NCBI RefSeq assembly: GCF_003986975.1
Contig: NZ_PIPO01000001.1
Coordinates: 558,001-622,000 of the forward strand
Direction of reading: 5' to 3'
Length of the DNA stretch: 64,000 nucleotides
From: Aliidiomarina soli
GTDB lineage: Bacteria; Pseudomonadota; Gammaproteobacteria; Enterobacterales; Alteromonadaceae
Shown here: positions 1-7,703 of the stretch, piece after piece
Layout of the letters: each line of letters opens with the position of its first letter
How positions within the stretch are numbered: position 1 is the stretch's first letter
Made by a program: the position numbers and the translations under genes
Notes under the pieces: generated by a model
What the model was told of the DNA's origin: nothing
Seen by the model: only the letters and a program-made list of their open reading frames with translations
Database searches by the model: none

Positions 1-78
1 TGGTCAGACGTACGCAGCCAGCAGTTTGGCTACGATACGCTGGCTGCAGTTCTCGCAGTTGCAGACAAGTTGCGCTAG
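1..78 (+). CDS. C-terminal tail of an unidentified protein (partial, truncated by window start)
   Basis: An open frame runs from the first base to a TAG at 76-78 and would encode the last 25 residues of a protein, ending in an alanine/leucine-rich helix (LAAVLAVADKLR). Composition and frame look coding, but the piece is too short for me to assign a family. It reads in the same direction as the symporter downstream. A 126-bp gap containing an inverted repeat separates them, so they are probably separate units. Confidence 0.5.
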   Translation, partial: WSDVRSQQFGYDTLAAVLAVADKLR

Positions 79-85
79 TATGTCT

Positions 86-138
86 GGGCACTACTTTTTA
101 GGTCGGCGCAAATCGCCTGGCCTTCACTGGTAGTGCCC
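86..138. repeat. Inverted repeat (possible terminator or structured leader)
   Basis: GGGCACTAC at 86-94 pairs perfectly with GTAGTGCCC at 130-138 around a 35-nt loop, and a smaller GC-rich stem can form inside the loop. It lies directly after the stop of the truncated upstream gene. There is no long T-run after the right arm, so classical intrinsic termination is doubtful. It could end the upstream gene or be part of a leader for the symporter. Confidence 0.4.
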
Positions 139-204
139 TTGGCTTAATGACGTAAACCAGTTTATACAAACAATAAATAACGATAATAACAGCAGGGGGC
201 TACC

Positions 205-1881
205 TTGAACTTTATCAACAATATGCTGGACTGGATGGACAGCATTCTCGGCGGAGCGGTCTACTTCCCGTTTCTGCTGCTGGGTGTAGGTCTGTTCTTC
301 ACGATTTATCTGAAATTCCCTCAGATCCGTTTCTTTGCCCATGGTTGGCGCGTTATTACCGGTAAATTTGATCGCAGCCGTGATCCGGGCGACACCACTC
401 ACTTTCAGGCATTGACCACAGCCCTGTCAGGCACCATTGGTACGGGTAACATCGGTGGCGTAGCCCTGGCCTTGTTCCTCGGTGGCCCGGCGGCGTTATT
501 CTGGATGTGGATGACGGCATTTTTTGGCATGACGACCAAGTTCGTTGAGGTCACGCTGTCGCACAAATACCGAGTGAAGACCGAAGATGGCACCATGGCT
601 GGTGGCCCTATGTATTACATGTCCCGTGGCCTGAATATGAAATGGCTAGCGGTGATTTTTGCACTTGCGACGGTATTAAGTTCATTTGGTACCGGCAACA
701 TGCCGCAAAGTAACAATATTGCCCAGGCCATGGAAGCCACCTTTGGTGTTCCAACCATTTGGGTCGGTGGCGTTTTATCTGTCTTGCTGGCACTGGTTAT
801 CCTGGGCGGCATTCGCCGTATTGCGGCGGTAACCTCACGCATCGTGCCGTTGATGTCAGTGCTGTACGTGCTGGGTGCGTTTGCGGTTATTTTTTATAAT
901 ATCGAGAATATTATTCCCTCGTTTATCGCCATTTTCGCTGGTGCCTTTACCGGGACAGCGGCAATTGGGGGTTTCGTCGGTGCCAGTTTCGCCTACGCCT
1001 TTAATATGGGTGTTGCGCGGGGACTTTATTCCAACGAAGCCGGTCAGGGCTCGGCGGCGATTGCGCATGCTTCGGCACGAACTAAAGAACCTGCTGAAGA
1101 GGGTATGGTCTCAATTCTTGAACCTTTTATCGACACCATTCTTATCTGTACGCTGACCGGTCTGGTTATTCTGGCTTCCGGTGTGTGGCACGAAAAGCAC
1201 CAGAACCACTTTGATCGCTCCGATATGAGGATTATTTCAGGTGTTTACGACGACCAGATTGACACTGACCGTGCACAATTGTCGCGTTATCTGAATAACC
1301 AGGACCACAACATCGAAGTGTTCGAGGGACAAATAGATGTCGTTGCTGGCGAGCCTGAGCCTGGTAACTACACTATATTGAATGCGCGCTCAGTGGCTGA
1401 AAATGTCAGCATTCTGATCGGTGGTGATACGCCGTACAATGGTACGCTAGATGTCGCCAACGGACGTTTTACCCGCGATAACGTGCAGGTGTTTGGAGAG
1501 TCATTAATTCACTCAGCTGCATTAACCACGGTTGCTTTCACCCGAGGCTTCTTTGGTGACTTTGGTCAGTACATTGTCGCCGTAGCTCTGCTGATGTTCG
1601 CCTTCTCGACCGCGATTGCGTGGTCATACTATGGCGACAGAGCGATGATTTACCTGGCTGGTCCACGGTCGGTGATGCCATACCGGGTGATTTATGTGGC
1701 AGGCTTTTTCATTGCCGCGATTGCCGACACCACGTTGATCTGGAAGATTGCGGCGGTGGCCATTGTCCTTATGACGTTGCCTAACCTGCTCGGGATTATG
1801 CTGATGCGTCGCGAAATGAAAGAGACAGTGAATAAGTACTGGGCTGAAAACCAGCACAAACTGCCTGATTCGAAAGACTAG
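205..1881 (+). CDS. Sodium:alanine (AGCS family) symporter with a long insertion
   Basis: This 558-residue polytopic inner-membrane protein belongs to the AGCS (alanine or glycine:cation symporter) family, which imports small neutral amino acids with Na+. The family signature region [12 protein letters not shown] is at about residues 79-90, and the C-terminal [14 protein letters not shown] block is at about 467-480. Start: TTG at 205, preceded by AGGGGG at about 193-198; no better ATG fits the N-terminal helix. Oddity: AGCS proteins are usually about 450-500 residues. Here roughly 110 hydrophilic residues (about 328-438) separate two membrane segments that are normally joined by a short loop. 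The insertion is rich in Asp, Asn and Gly and looks like an extracytoplasmic domain. The gene is followed by a strong intrinsic terminator, so it is probably monocistronic. Substrate (alanine, glycine or D-alanine) is inferred from the family only. Confidence 0.93.
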   Translation: MNFINNMLDWMDSILGGAVYFPFLLLGVGLFFTIYLKFPQIRFFAHGWRVITGKFDRSRDPGDTTHFQALTTALSGTIGTGNIGGVALALFLGGPAALFWMWMTAFFGMTTKFVEVTLSHKYRVKTEDGTMAGGPMYYMSRGLNMKWLAVIFALATVLSSFGTGNMPQSNNIAQAMEATFGVPTIWVGGVLSVLLALVILGGIRRIAAVTSRIVPLMSVLYVLGAFAVIFYNIENIIPSFIAIFAGAFTGTAAIGGFVGASFAYAFNMGVARGLYSNEAGQGSAAIAHASARTKEPAEEGMVSILEPFIDTILICTLTGLVILASGVWHEKHQNHFDRSDMRIISGVYDDQIDTDRAQLSRYLNNQDHNIEVFEGQIDVVAGEPEPGNYTILNARSVAENVSILIGGDTPYNGTLDVANGRFTRDNVQVFGESLIHSAALTTVAFTRGFFGDFGQYIVAVALLMFAFSTAIAWSYYGDRAMIYLAGPRSVMPYRVIYVAGFFIAAIADTTLIWKIAAVAIVLMTLPNLLGIMLMRREMKETVNKYWAENQHKLPDSKD

Positions 1882-1899
1882 GCAAGCGTACTGTGATAG

Positions 1900-1940
1900 A
1901 ACAGCAACAGGTTGAAGCGCTGACTTGTTGCTGTTTTTTT
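1900..1940 (+). terminator. Intrinsic terminator of the alanine symporter gene
   Basis: AACAGCAACA (1900-1909) pairs with TGTTGCTGTT (1926-1935), and the stem extends inward by two more pairs. It is followed by a run of T residues interrupted by one G. It lies 19 nt after the symporter stop codon. Confidence 0.85.
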
Positions 1941-2042
1941 GTTTTTCCGCCTGTTCACGTTAATGGCTACCTTGATATTGTGGCTTATGGCACAATGTAA
2001 CAGTAGTAAGGTCGTAGAGAAGAAATAGGCTAGGAGTGGTTG

Positions 2043-2375
2043 ATGGCAATTGTGAATTGTCCTGAATGCAATAAGAAAATGTCCGATAAGGCCGCGGTTT
2101 GTGAGCATTGCGGATTTGTCGTAGATGGTCTTGATGCAAATACGCTGGAACGAAAGCGTCGCCGCGCCCGCGCTGACTATATCAATAAGCTGACAGCACA
2201 GAGTATGTTAGCGATGCTGGTGTTTGTGGTCGGCATCGGGGGGTTGTTTTATTTTCGCGATGACACCTCGCCTGATCCGACCTGGCAGTCTCAGATTTCA
2301 ATTGGTCTGATGGCGATTGGCTTTATCTGGTATATTGTCAACCGTGTACGATTGTTAAATACGCGACGGAAGTAG
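2043..2375 (+). CDS. Small zinc-ribbon membrane protein
   Basis: This 110-residue protein opens with a zinc-ribbon made of two Cys pairs (CPEC at about residues 6-9 and CEHC at about 20-23). A short basic stretch (ERKRRRAR) follows, then two hydrophobic segments at about 54-70 and 85-100, and a basic C-terminus. I chose ATG 2043 over an in-frame TTG at 2040 because TAGGAG at 2031-2036 gives better spacing. The layout resembles generic zinc-ribbon domain membrane proteins of unknown function. It is the first gene of a compact run (yeaC-like, msrC, orphan, proQ, prc), with only 5 nt before the next start. Function is not known to me. Confidence 0.8.
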   Translation: MAIVNCPECNKKMSDKAAVCEHCGFVVDGLDANTLERKRRRARADYINKLTAQSMLAMLVFVVGIGGLFYFRDDTSPDPTWQSQISIGLMAIGFIWYIVNRVRLLNTRRK

Positions 2376-2380
2376 GCTTG

Positions 2381-2677
2381 ATGCAACCCGAACAACTTAT
2401 TGAAAACATGTCAGAAGCGCTTTACCTGCGTTTGCGAGAAGCGGTAGAAACAGGTCGCTGGCCGGACGGAAATCCGTTAACGGAGCAACAGCGTGAAGAC
2501 AGCCTGAGCTTGGTAATGATGTACCAGGCCCGTCATTTAGACCAGACTGAACCTTTTTCTATTGGCAAAAATGGTCAATTTATTAGTAAATCGAAAGCAG
2601 AAATGCGGCGTGAACGAGAGCAGGAAATTACCCGCTTTAGTATCCAGCCTGAGACCCCGGAGTCTGATAAAACGTGA
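2381..2677 (+). CDS. YeaC-like DUF1315 family protein
   Basis: This 98-residue soluble protein matches the E. coli YeaC (DUF1315) pattern: an N-terminal helix with LYLRLREAVETGRWPDG, a middle segment with QREDSLSLVMMYQARHL, and a FSIGKNGQ strand. ATG 2381 is preferred over the in-frame TTG at 2378. The stop overlaps the next start (GTGA at 2674-2677), implying translational coupling to the free-methionine-sulfoxide reductase gene. The biochemical role of the family is unknown. In E. coli, yeaC sits beside msrB, another methionine-sulfoxide reductase gene, so the pairing recurs with a different Msr. Confidence 0.85.
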   Translation: MQPEQLIENMSEALYLRLREAVETGRWPDGNPLTEQQREDSLSLVMMYQARHLDQTEPFSIGKNGQFISKSKAEMRREREQEITRFSIQPETPESDKT

Positions 2678-3156
2678 ATAGCTATTCAACCCCTGATTAC
2701 CCTTTACTCGTTGAACAAGCCAAGGCCATTGTCAGTGACGAACCTCATCTAATTGCCAACCTGGCAAATCTAAGCGCATTATTAAATGACAATCTGGAAG
2801 ATATTAACTGGGTTGGATTCTATCTGGCTGACAGTGCAGACGAGCTGGTATTAGGTCCTTTCCAGGGTAAAGTTGCCTGTGTCCGCATTGCCATCGGCAA
2901 AGGTGTTTGTGGCACCGCGGCGGCACAAAAGACAACCCAACGAATTGCTGATGTACATGCCTTTGCAGGCCACATAGCCTGTGATGCCGCGAGCAACTCA
3001 GAAATTGTGCTACCGATCGAAGTCGCAGGGCAGGTGGTCGCGGTACTTGATATCGACAGCCCTTCACTGGACCGCTTTAGCGCCGCAGACCAACAAGGTC
3101 TTGAGGCATTATTGCCAGTCATTCAGGGACTTAACTGGGCGGCGTATGTTAGATGA
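2674..3156 (+). CDS. msrC: Free methionine-(R)-sulfoxide reductase (GAF domain)
   Basis: This is a 160-residue single GAF-domain enzyme of the fRMsr family (E. coli MsrC/YebR), which reduces free Met-R-sulfoxide in the cytosol using thioredoxin. The three family cysteines are present at about residues 69 (VACVRI), 79 (KGVCGTA) and 103 (HIACDA), with the same spacing as the catalytic and resolving cysteines of the E. coli enzyme. The following ASNSEIVLPI and VLDIDSP motifs are also typical. Start: GTG 2674, which overlaps the upstream stop and gives full family length. Its own 3' end overlaps the next gene by 11 nt. Proximity to proQ and prc is conserved with enterics. Confidence 0.92.
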   Translation: MNSYSTPDYPLLVEQAKAIVSDEPHLIANLANLSALLNDNLEDINWVGFYLADSADELVLGPFQGKVACVRIAIGKGVCGTAAAQKTTQRIADVHAFAGHIACDAASNSEIVLPIEVAGQVVAVLDIDSPSLDRFSAADQQGLEALLPVIQGLNWAAYVR

Positions 3157-3454
3157 GTTTTTAGTTCACCCGTATCTGGTCACTGTGGCCGATATGGATG
3201 AGTTTGAAGAAGAGGCAGAGTTAGCTGCCGACCAACTGAACGGCATGTTGCATTGTGCTGTGGCGCAAGGTGAGTCGCGCGAATGGACCCACGCTCAGAT
3301 AATTGAGTTGATAGAAGAGCTGTGCTTTATCTGGTTCCGTGAACCAGCACTGACCGAACTGGAAAGTGACGAAATAGACGATTATGTTTTTAGTGTTGCG
3401 CGGCGCATGGAGCAGCAGCGTGATGAAGACAACGAAACCCCTGATGATGAGTAA
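3146..3454 (+). CDS. Highly acidic small protein between msrC and proQ, function unknown
   Basis: This frame encodes 102 residues starting at ATG 3146, inside the last codons of msrC (11-nt overlap, different frame). It ends 13 nt before proQ. It is strongly acidic, with clusters such as DEFEEEAELAADQ near residue 18 and EDNETPDDE at the C-terminus, and appears mostly helical with a central aromatic patch (CFIWFREP). No signal peptide, membrane segment or catalytic motif is visible. The overlap and short spacing place it firmly in the msrC-proQ-prc operon. I do not recognise the family. An acidic partner for the basic RNA-binding protein ProQ is one conceivable role, but this is speculation. 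Confidence 0.8.
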   Translation: MLDEFLVHPYLVTVADMDEFEEEAELAADQLNGMLHCAVAQGESREWTHAQIIELIEELCFIWFREPALTELESDEIDDYVFSVARRMEQQRDEDNETPDDE

Positions 3455-3467
3455 CAAGGTTTAGTAC

Positions 3468-4148
3468 ATGGAAAACCAGCAAACTACCGAGAAATTGCCA
3501 ACAAGCAAAGCAGTTATCGCTTATTTGGCAGAACAATTCCCCCAGTGTTTTAGTGTCGCTGGTGAAGCTAAGCCTTTAAAAATAGGTATTTTTGAAGACC
3601 TGGCGAGTCGTATGGAAGATGACCCTAAGGTTAGCAAAACGCGGTTGCGTGGCGCGCTTCGTCAGTACACCAATTCATGGCGCTACCTGCGCTGTGTCAC
3701 TGCCGGCACCGAACGGGTTGATCTGGATGGCGCTGCAGCAGGTATTGTAGAAGAAGACCATGCCAAACATGCGCAGGAAGAACTGGCTGAGTCTAAAGCC
3801 CGTGCAGCTGAAAAGCGGGTTGAAAAGCGTAAAGCCGAACACGCAGCGAAAGAGCCGGGTGACAAAACAACCAAATCAGCGGCTAAGCGCCCCGCAGCAA
3901 AACGCGCGGCGACTGCTGGCAAGTCGCGCAGCAATAGCAAAGGTAAAGCCACTGCTGCAAAAGCCGATATTAAGTTAGCGCCATTGGCTGACGATGCCAT
4001 TAAAGTGGGGCAATCGGTACAGGTTAAGCTGGGACAATCGCCTATGGCGGGAACTGTTACCGCGATTGAGAAGTCAGAAGTGCAGGTGCAGTTGGTGTCA
4101 GGCATCACTGTAAAAGTTAAAGCTGAGAACCTGTTTACCGAATCTTAG
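3468..4148 (+). CDS. proQ: RNA chaperone ProQ
   Basis: This 226-residue protein has the ProQ architecture. The N-terminal FinO/ProQ RNA-binding domain (about residues 8-110) contains the FPQCF, PLKIGIFEDL and YLRCVTAG segments. A long Lys/Ala-rich flexible linker follows (about 115-170), then a small C-terminal Tudor/SH3-like domain (about 175-226). ProQ binds structured sRNAs and mRNA 3' ends and affects their stability and translation. The stop codon overlaps the Shine-Dalgarno sequence (TTAGGAG, 4146-4151) of prc, so the two are co-transcribed and probably coupled, as in E. coli. Confidence 0.95.
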   Translation: MENQQTTEKLPTSKAVIAYLAEQFPQCFSVAGEAKPLKIGIFEDLASRMEDDPKVSKTRLRGALRQYTNSWRYLRCVTAGTERVDLDGAAAGIVEEDHAKHAQEELAESKARAAEKRVEKRKAEHAAKEPGDKTTKSAAKRPAAKRAATAGKSRSNSKGKATAAKADIKLAPLADDAIKVGQSVQVKLGQSPMAGTVTAIEKSEVQVQLVSGITVKVKAENLFTES

Positions 4149-4158
4149 GAGTTTATGC

Positions 4159-6198
4159 ATGAGTAAGCCATTGTTACGAAGCCTGATCCTCAGTAGCCTT
4201 CTGGTTGCGCCGTTAAGCTTTGCCATTTCTCCGAACTACACGCTGGATGATTTGCCAACGCTGGCCGCTGAGTCTCAGCATGTAACGGCGAGCAAACGTA
4301 TTTCTTCCTATTTTACCCGTTATCATTATTCACGGGTGGATCTGGATGAGTCGATGAGCGAGCAGGTTTTTGAGCGTTATTTCGACCAACTGGATTACAA
4401 CCGCATGTTCTTTTTGCAATCTGACATCGATCAGTTTGCAGAGGCAAAAGGACAGTTCCATAACTATCTGCAGGAAGGCGAGCTCGAGGTCCCATATGAG
4501 ATTTATCAGCTCAGCCTTGAACGCCGTTATGAACGCTATTCGTACGCGCTGGAACTGCTCGATGACGCTGAGTTCGACTTTGAAGTCGAAGGGGAGCGTT
4601 ATTATTACGACCGGACTGAAGAAGCCTGGCCAGAAAGCGAAGATGAGCTGGATGAAATTTGGCAGCAACGGCTAAAAAATGACGCGCTGAATCTTGCCAT
4701 GGCTGGCCGCGAGGCGGACGAAATTATCGATAACCTGGAACGTCGCTATCAAAGTGCGATTCAGCGTTTAACGCAGTCGCAAAGTGAAGACGCGTTCCAG
4801 ACCGTCATGAATGCGTTTGCACGCAGTGTTGAAGCTCATACCAGCTATTTGTCACCACGCAATGCCGAACGCTTCCAGCAGAATATGAACTTGCAACTGG
4901 AAGGTATTGGCGCTGTCCTGCAGGCGGAATATGACTATACCGTTATCCGCTCACTGGTACCTGGTGGCCCGGCCGACCAAACCGGCATGTTGGCACCGGA
5001 TGACCGTATTATTGCGGTCGCCCAGGGCGACAAAGAGTTTGTCGATGTTATCGGCTGGCGACTTGATGATGTGGTTGATTTAATCACCGGACCGAAAGGT
5101 AGCACCGTTCGCTTGCAGGTTTTAAAAGAAAGCGAGGGGTCCGGCGGCGCGCCAGAGACAGTTGAAATTGTTCGCGACAAAGTTCGCCTGGAAGATCGCG
5201 AAGCAAAAGCTGAAGTGGAAACCATGGAAGACGGCGCTTATGCAGGCCGCCGTATGGGTATTATCGAAATCCCAGGCTTCTACAATAATTTATCTGCGGA
5301 CGTCCGCACCCTTATCAGCGAGCTGAAAGAAGAAGACGTCGAAGGGATAGTTGTTGACTTACGTGGTAACGGCGGTGGTTCCCTGAGCGAATCGATTTAC
5401 CTGACCGGGCTGTTTATCGAGCAGGGGCCTGTGGTTCAGGTACGCGATAGTAGTGGCCGGGTTGAAGTCAATGGCGACGACGATGGTCAGGCGTATTACG
5501 ACGGTCCGTTAGTGGTACTGGTTGATCGCTTTAGCGCCTCAGCGTCGGAAATTTTTGCTGCAGCCATACAGGACTACAATCGCGGTCTGATCGTGGGCGA
5601 GCCAACCTTTGGTAAAGGAACAGTCCAGCAACACCGTCCGTTGCAACGCCGCTTTGATTTTTATTCCAACCCGCTTGGCAGTATTCAGTACACCATTGCC
5701 AAGTTCTATCGCATCGATGGTGGCAGCACGCAGCATCGGGGAGTAATGCCTGATATCTTATTCCCGTCTGCTTTAGAGCCGGATGAATTCGGTGAAAGCC
5801 GCGCTGACAATGCCTTACCCTGGGATCAAATTGATTCGGTTGAGTATCAGCGTTTTGACTGGCTGAACGATGAAATGCTGACCCAGTTACAACAACGCCA
5901 TGATGGCCGTATTGTTGATGACCCGGAATTTGCTTACGTTATAGATGATATTGAACGTTTTCGTGAGCGCCGTGACCGCAACTATGTGTCGTTAGTGCAA
6001 AGTGAACGTGAGGCCGAATCGGATGCCGACAGCCAACGCCGTCTGCAGCGCATTAATGAGCGTTTGCAGCGGGCTGGCAAAGAGCCTGTCGAGGCAGCTG
6101 AAGATGCGGACGAGCGGTACCGTGAAGCAGATCCTTATTTGCAGGAGACACTGCGCATCGCTGTGGACTTTATCGAAGCCCGCAAGCAAGATAGCTAA
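4159..6198 (+). CDS. prc: Periplasmic tail-specific protease Prc (Tsp)
   Basis: This 679-residue S41 protease begins with a signal peptide (hydrophobic run at residues 6-23, cleavage near SFA). It then has an N-terminal lid region, a PDZ domain (about 240-330) and the S41 catalytic domain. The Ser/Lys dyad is inferred as Ser461 in FSASASE and Lys486 in GEPTFGKG; their 25-residue spacing equals that of the E. coli enzyme. A DUF3340-like C-terminal extension is present. Prc degrades periplasmic proteins with nonpolar C-termini and processes PBP3 and lytic-enzyme partners. ATG 4159 has TTAGGAG 8 nt upstream. A hairpin terminator follows, closing the operon that starts at 2043. Confidence 0.96.
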   Translation: MSKPLLRSLILSSLLVAPLSFAISPNYTLDDLPTLAAESQHVTASKRISSYFTRYHYSRVDLDESMSEQVFERYFDQLDYNRMFFLQSDIDQFAEAKGQFHNYLQEGELEVPYEIYQLSLERRYERYSYALELLDDAEFDFEVEGERYYYDRTEEAWPESEDELDEIWQQRLKNDALNLAMAGREADEIIDNLERRYQSAIQRLTQSQSEDAFQTVMNAFARSVEAHTSYLSPRNAERFQQNMNLQLEGIGAVLQAEYDYTVIRSLVPGGPADQTGMLAPDDRIIAVAQGDKEFVDVIGWRLDDVVDLITGPKGSTVRLQVLKESEGSGGAPETVEIVRDKVRLEDREAKAEVETMEDGAYAGRRMGIIEIPGFYNNLSADVRTLISELKEEDVEGIVVDLRGNGGGSLSESIYLTGLFIEQGPVVQVRDSSGRVEVNGDDDGQAYYDGPLVVLVDRFSASASEIFAAAIQDYNRGLIVGEPTFGKGTVQQHRPLQRRFDFYSNPLGSIQYTIAKFYRIDGGSTQHRGVMPDILFPSALEPDEFGESRADNALPWDQIDSVEYQRFDWLNDEMLTQLQQRHDGRIVDDPEFAYVIDDIERFRERRDRNYVSLVQSEREAESDADSQRRLQRINERLQRAGKEPVEAAEDADERYREADPYLQETLRIAVDFIEARKQDS

Positions 6199-6211
6199 CC
6201 TGTGAACATTG

Positions 6212-6240
6212 AGCGGGCCCGTGGTGACGCGAGGCCCGCT
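6212..6240 (+). terminator. Hairpin after prc
   Basis: AGCGGGCC (6212-6219) pairs perfectly with GGCCCGCT (6233-6240) around a 13-nt loop. It lies 13 nt after the prc stop and is followed by a moderately T-rich stretch. It is a likely end of the 2043-6198 operon. A second tiny palindrome (CTGACA-CC-TGTCAG, 6250-6263) follows before the next gene. Confidence 0.65.
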
Positions 6241-6297
6241 TACTTGTTTCTGACACCTGTCAGTCACAATAAGAACAAGAACCGCTAAAGGTCTCTC

Positions 6298-7686
6298 ATG
6301 ACAACACCAACAAGACCCGCCACCAGTCAACGCTGGAGTAGCCGTCTTTCATTCGTGCTGGCAGCCACCGCCGCCGCGGTTGGTTTAGGCAATATTTGGA
6401 AATTTCCCTACATTATGGGCGAGAACGGCGGTGGTGCCTTTGTTCTCGTTTATCTGCTCTGTATTTTCGCACTGGGTATACCTGTTTTAATCGGTGAACT
6501 GCTGATTGGTCGGCGCGGGCGCAACTCCCCAGGGTATGCCGCACGTAAACTGGCGGTTGAGTCAGGCCGCCATTGGGCCTGGCAATTAACCGGTTGGGCT
6601 ACTATGCTCGCGGGCTTTTTAATTCTCACCTTTTACGTGGTGATAGCCTCGTGGGCGTTTTCGTATGTATTAAAAAGTGCTCAGGGCACTTTCGACAGCC
6701 CCTCAGCCAAGCTGGTTAACGACGTTTACGAGCAGATGACTGCTTCCGCTGGCGAGATGCTGCTATTTACCGCGTTGCTGATAATCGCAACGGCGGTTAT
6801 TGTCGGTAAAGGCTTCAAGCATGGCCTTGAGCGCACCGTGAAGTGGTTGATGCCATTATTGCTACTGCTGTTGATTGGCATCGCTATCTATTCGGCCAAC
6901 GTGGGTGACTTAGGCGCAGCCCTAAACTTCATTTTCAAGCCGGATTTTAGTCAGCTGACCGTTAACAGTGTGCTGATTGCGCTTGGACATGCCTTTTTCA
7001 CCCTCAGCCTGGCCTCGGGCGTGATGATTATGTATGGCGCTTACCTACCGAAAGAGACCTCGATTGTATCGACCTCAATCTGGATCGCGGTTGCCGACAC
7101 CTTGGTTGCTATCATTGCCGGTCTGGCTATATTTCCACTGGTTTTTGGTTACGGCCTGACCCCGGGCGAGGGGCCTGGGCTTATCTTCCAGACCTTACCT
7201 CTTGCCTTTGCAACCATGCCGGGCGGCATCGTCGTCGGCACGGTTTTCTTCATTATGCTATTGTTAGCGGCCTTTACCTCTGCCATCTCGATGATCGAGT
7301 CGATAGCCGCTTTTGTAGTGGAACGGTTTGCCGTAACACGGTGGCAGGCTGCCGCAGGTTCCTGTGTGATCCTGTTTACTTTCAGCCTGATGACCATATA
7401 CTCGTTCGCCGGAGCAGGGTGGGCCCAGGTCGACTGGGCCTTCATGGGCAAAGAAACGCCGACCTTGTTTCATGTCATTGACCATCTGACGTCCAATATT
7501 ATGTTGCCGTTGGGCGGCCTGGCGGTGGCATTATTTACAGGTTGGGCGATAGAGTCCCGTTACATGCGCGAAGAACTTAACACTAGCACACGGGTATTCA
7601 GGCTATGGCGTTTCGCGGTGCGGTATGTGGCACCGGTCGCTATTACCCTGGTATTTTTGCAACTTATCGGCGTGCTTACTTTTTAA
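6298..7686 (+). CDS. Sodium-dependent transporter of the NSS (SNF) family
   Basis: This is a 462-residue inner-membrane protein with about 11-12 hydrophobic segments. It carries the neurotransmitter:sodium symporter hallmark near the N-terminus: AAVGLGNIWKFPYIMGENGGGAF, at about residues 23-45, where TM1 unwinds around Na+ and substrate. Bacterial members (LeuT, MhsT, TnaT types) import amino acids with Na+; the exact substrate cannot be read here. ATG 6298 follows AAAGG with normal spacing. The NhaC-like antiporter starts 17 nt after the stop and pepN directly after that, so the three probably form one operon that couples Na+ export, amino-acid uptake and peptide breakdown. Confidence 0.92.
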   Translation: MTTPTRPATSQRWSSRLSFVLAATAAAVGLGNIWKFPYIMGENGGGAFVLVYLLCIFALGIPVLIGELLIGRRGRNSPGYAARKLAVESGRHWAWQLTGWATMLAGFLILTFYVVIASWAFSYVLKSAQGTFDSPSAKLVNDVYEQMTASAGEMLLFTALLIIATAVIVGKGFKHGLERTVKWLMPLLLLLLIGIAIYSANVGDLGAALNFIFKPDFSQLTVNSVLIALGHAFFTLSLASGVMIMYGAYLPKETSIVSTSIWIAVADTLVAIIAGLAIFPLVFGYGLTPGEGPGLIFQTLPLAFATMPGGIVVGTVFFIMLLLAAFTSAISMIESIAAFVVERFAVTRWQAAAGSCVILFTFSLMTIYSFAGAGWAQVDWAFMGKETPTLFHVIDHLTSNIMLPLGGLAVALFTGWAIESRYMREELNTSTRVFRLWRFAVRYVAPVAITLVFLQLIGVLTF

Positions 7687-7703
7687 CTCAGGAATAATTT
7701 CAG

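Noticed and set aside
3683-4108. Minus-strand open frame of about 141 codons inside proQ
   Set aside because: It arises from the Ala/Lys-rich linker of ProQ read in reverse. The composition is serine/alanine-biased with no family match.
6250-6263. CTGACA-CC-TGTCAG palindrome before the NSS transporter gene
   Set aside because: It is short with a 2-nt centre and matches no operator I know, so it is not called as a site.
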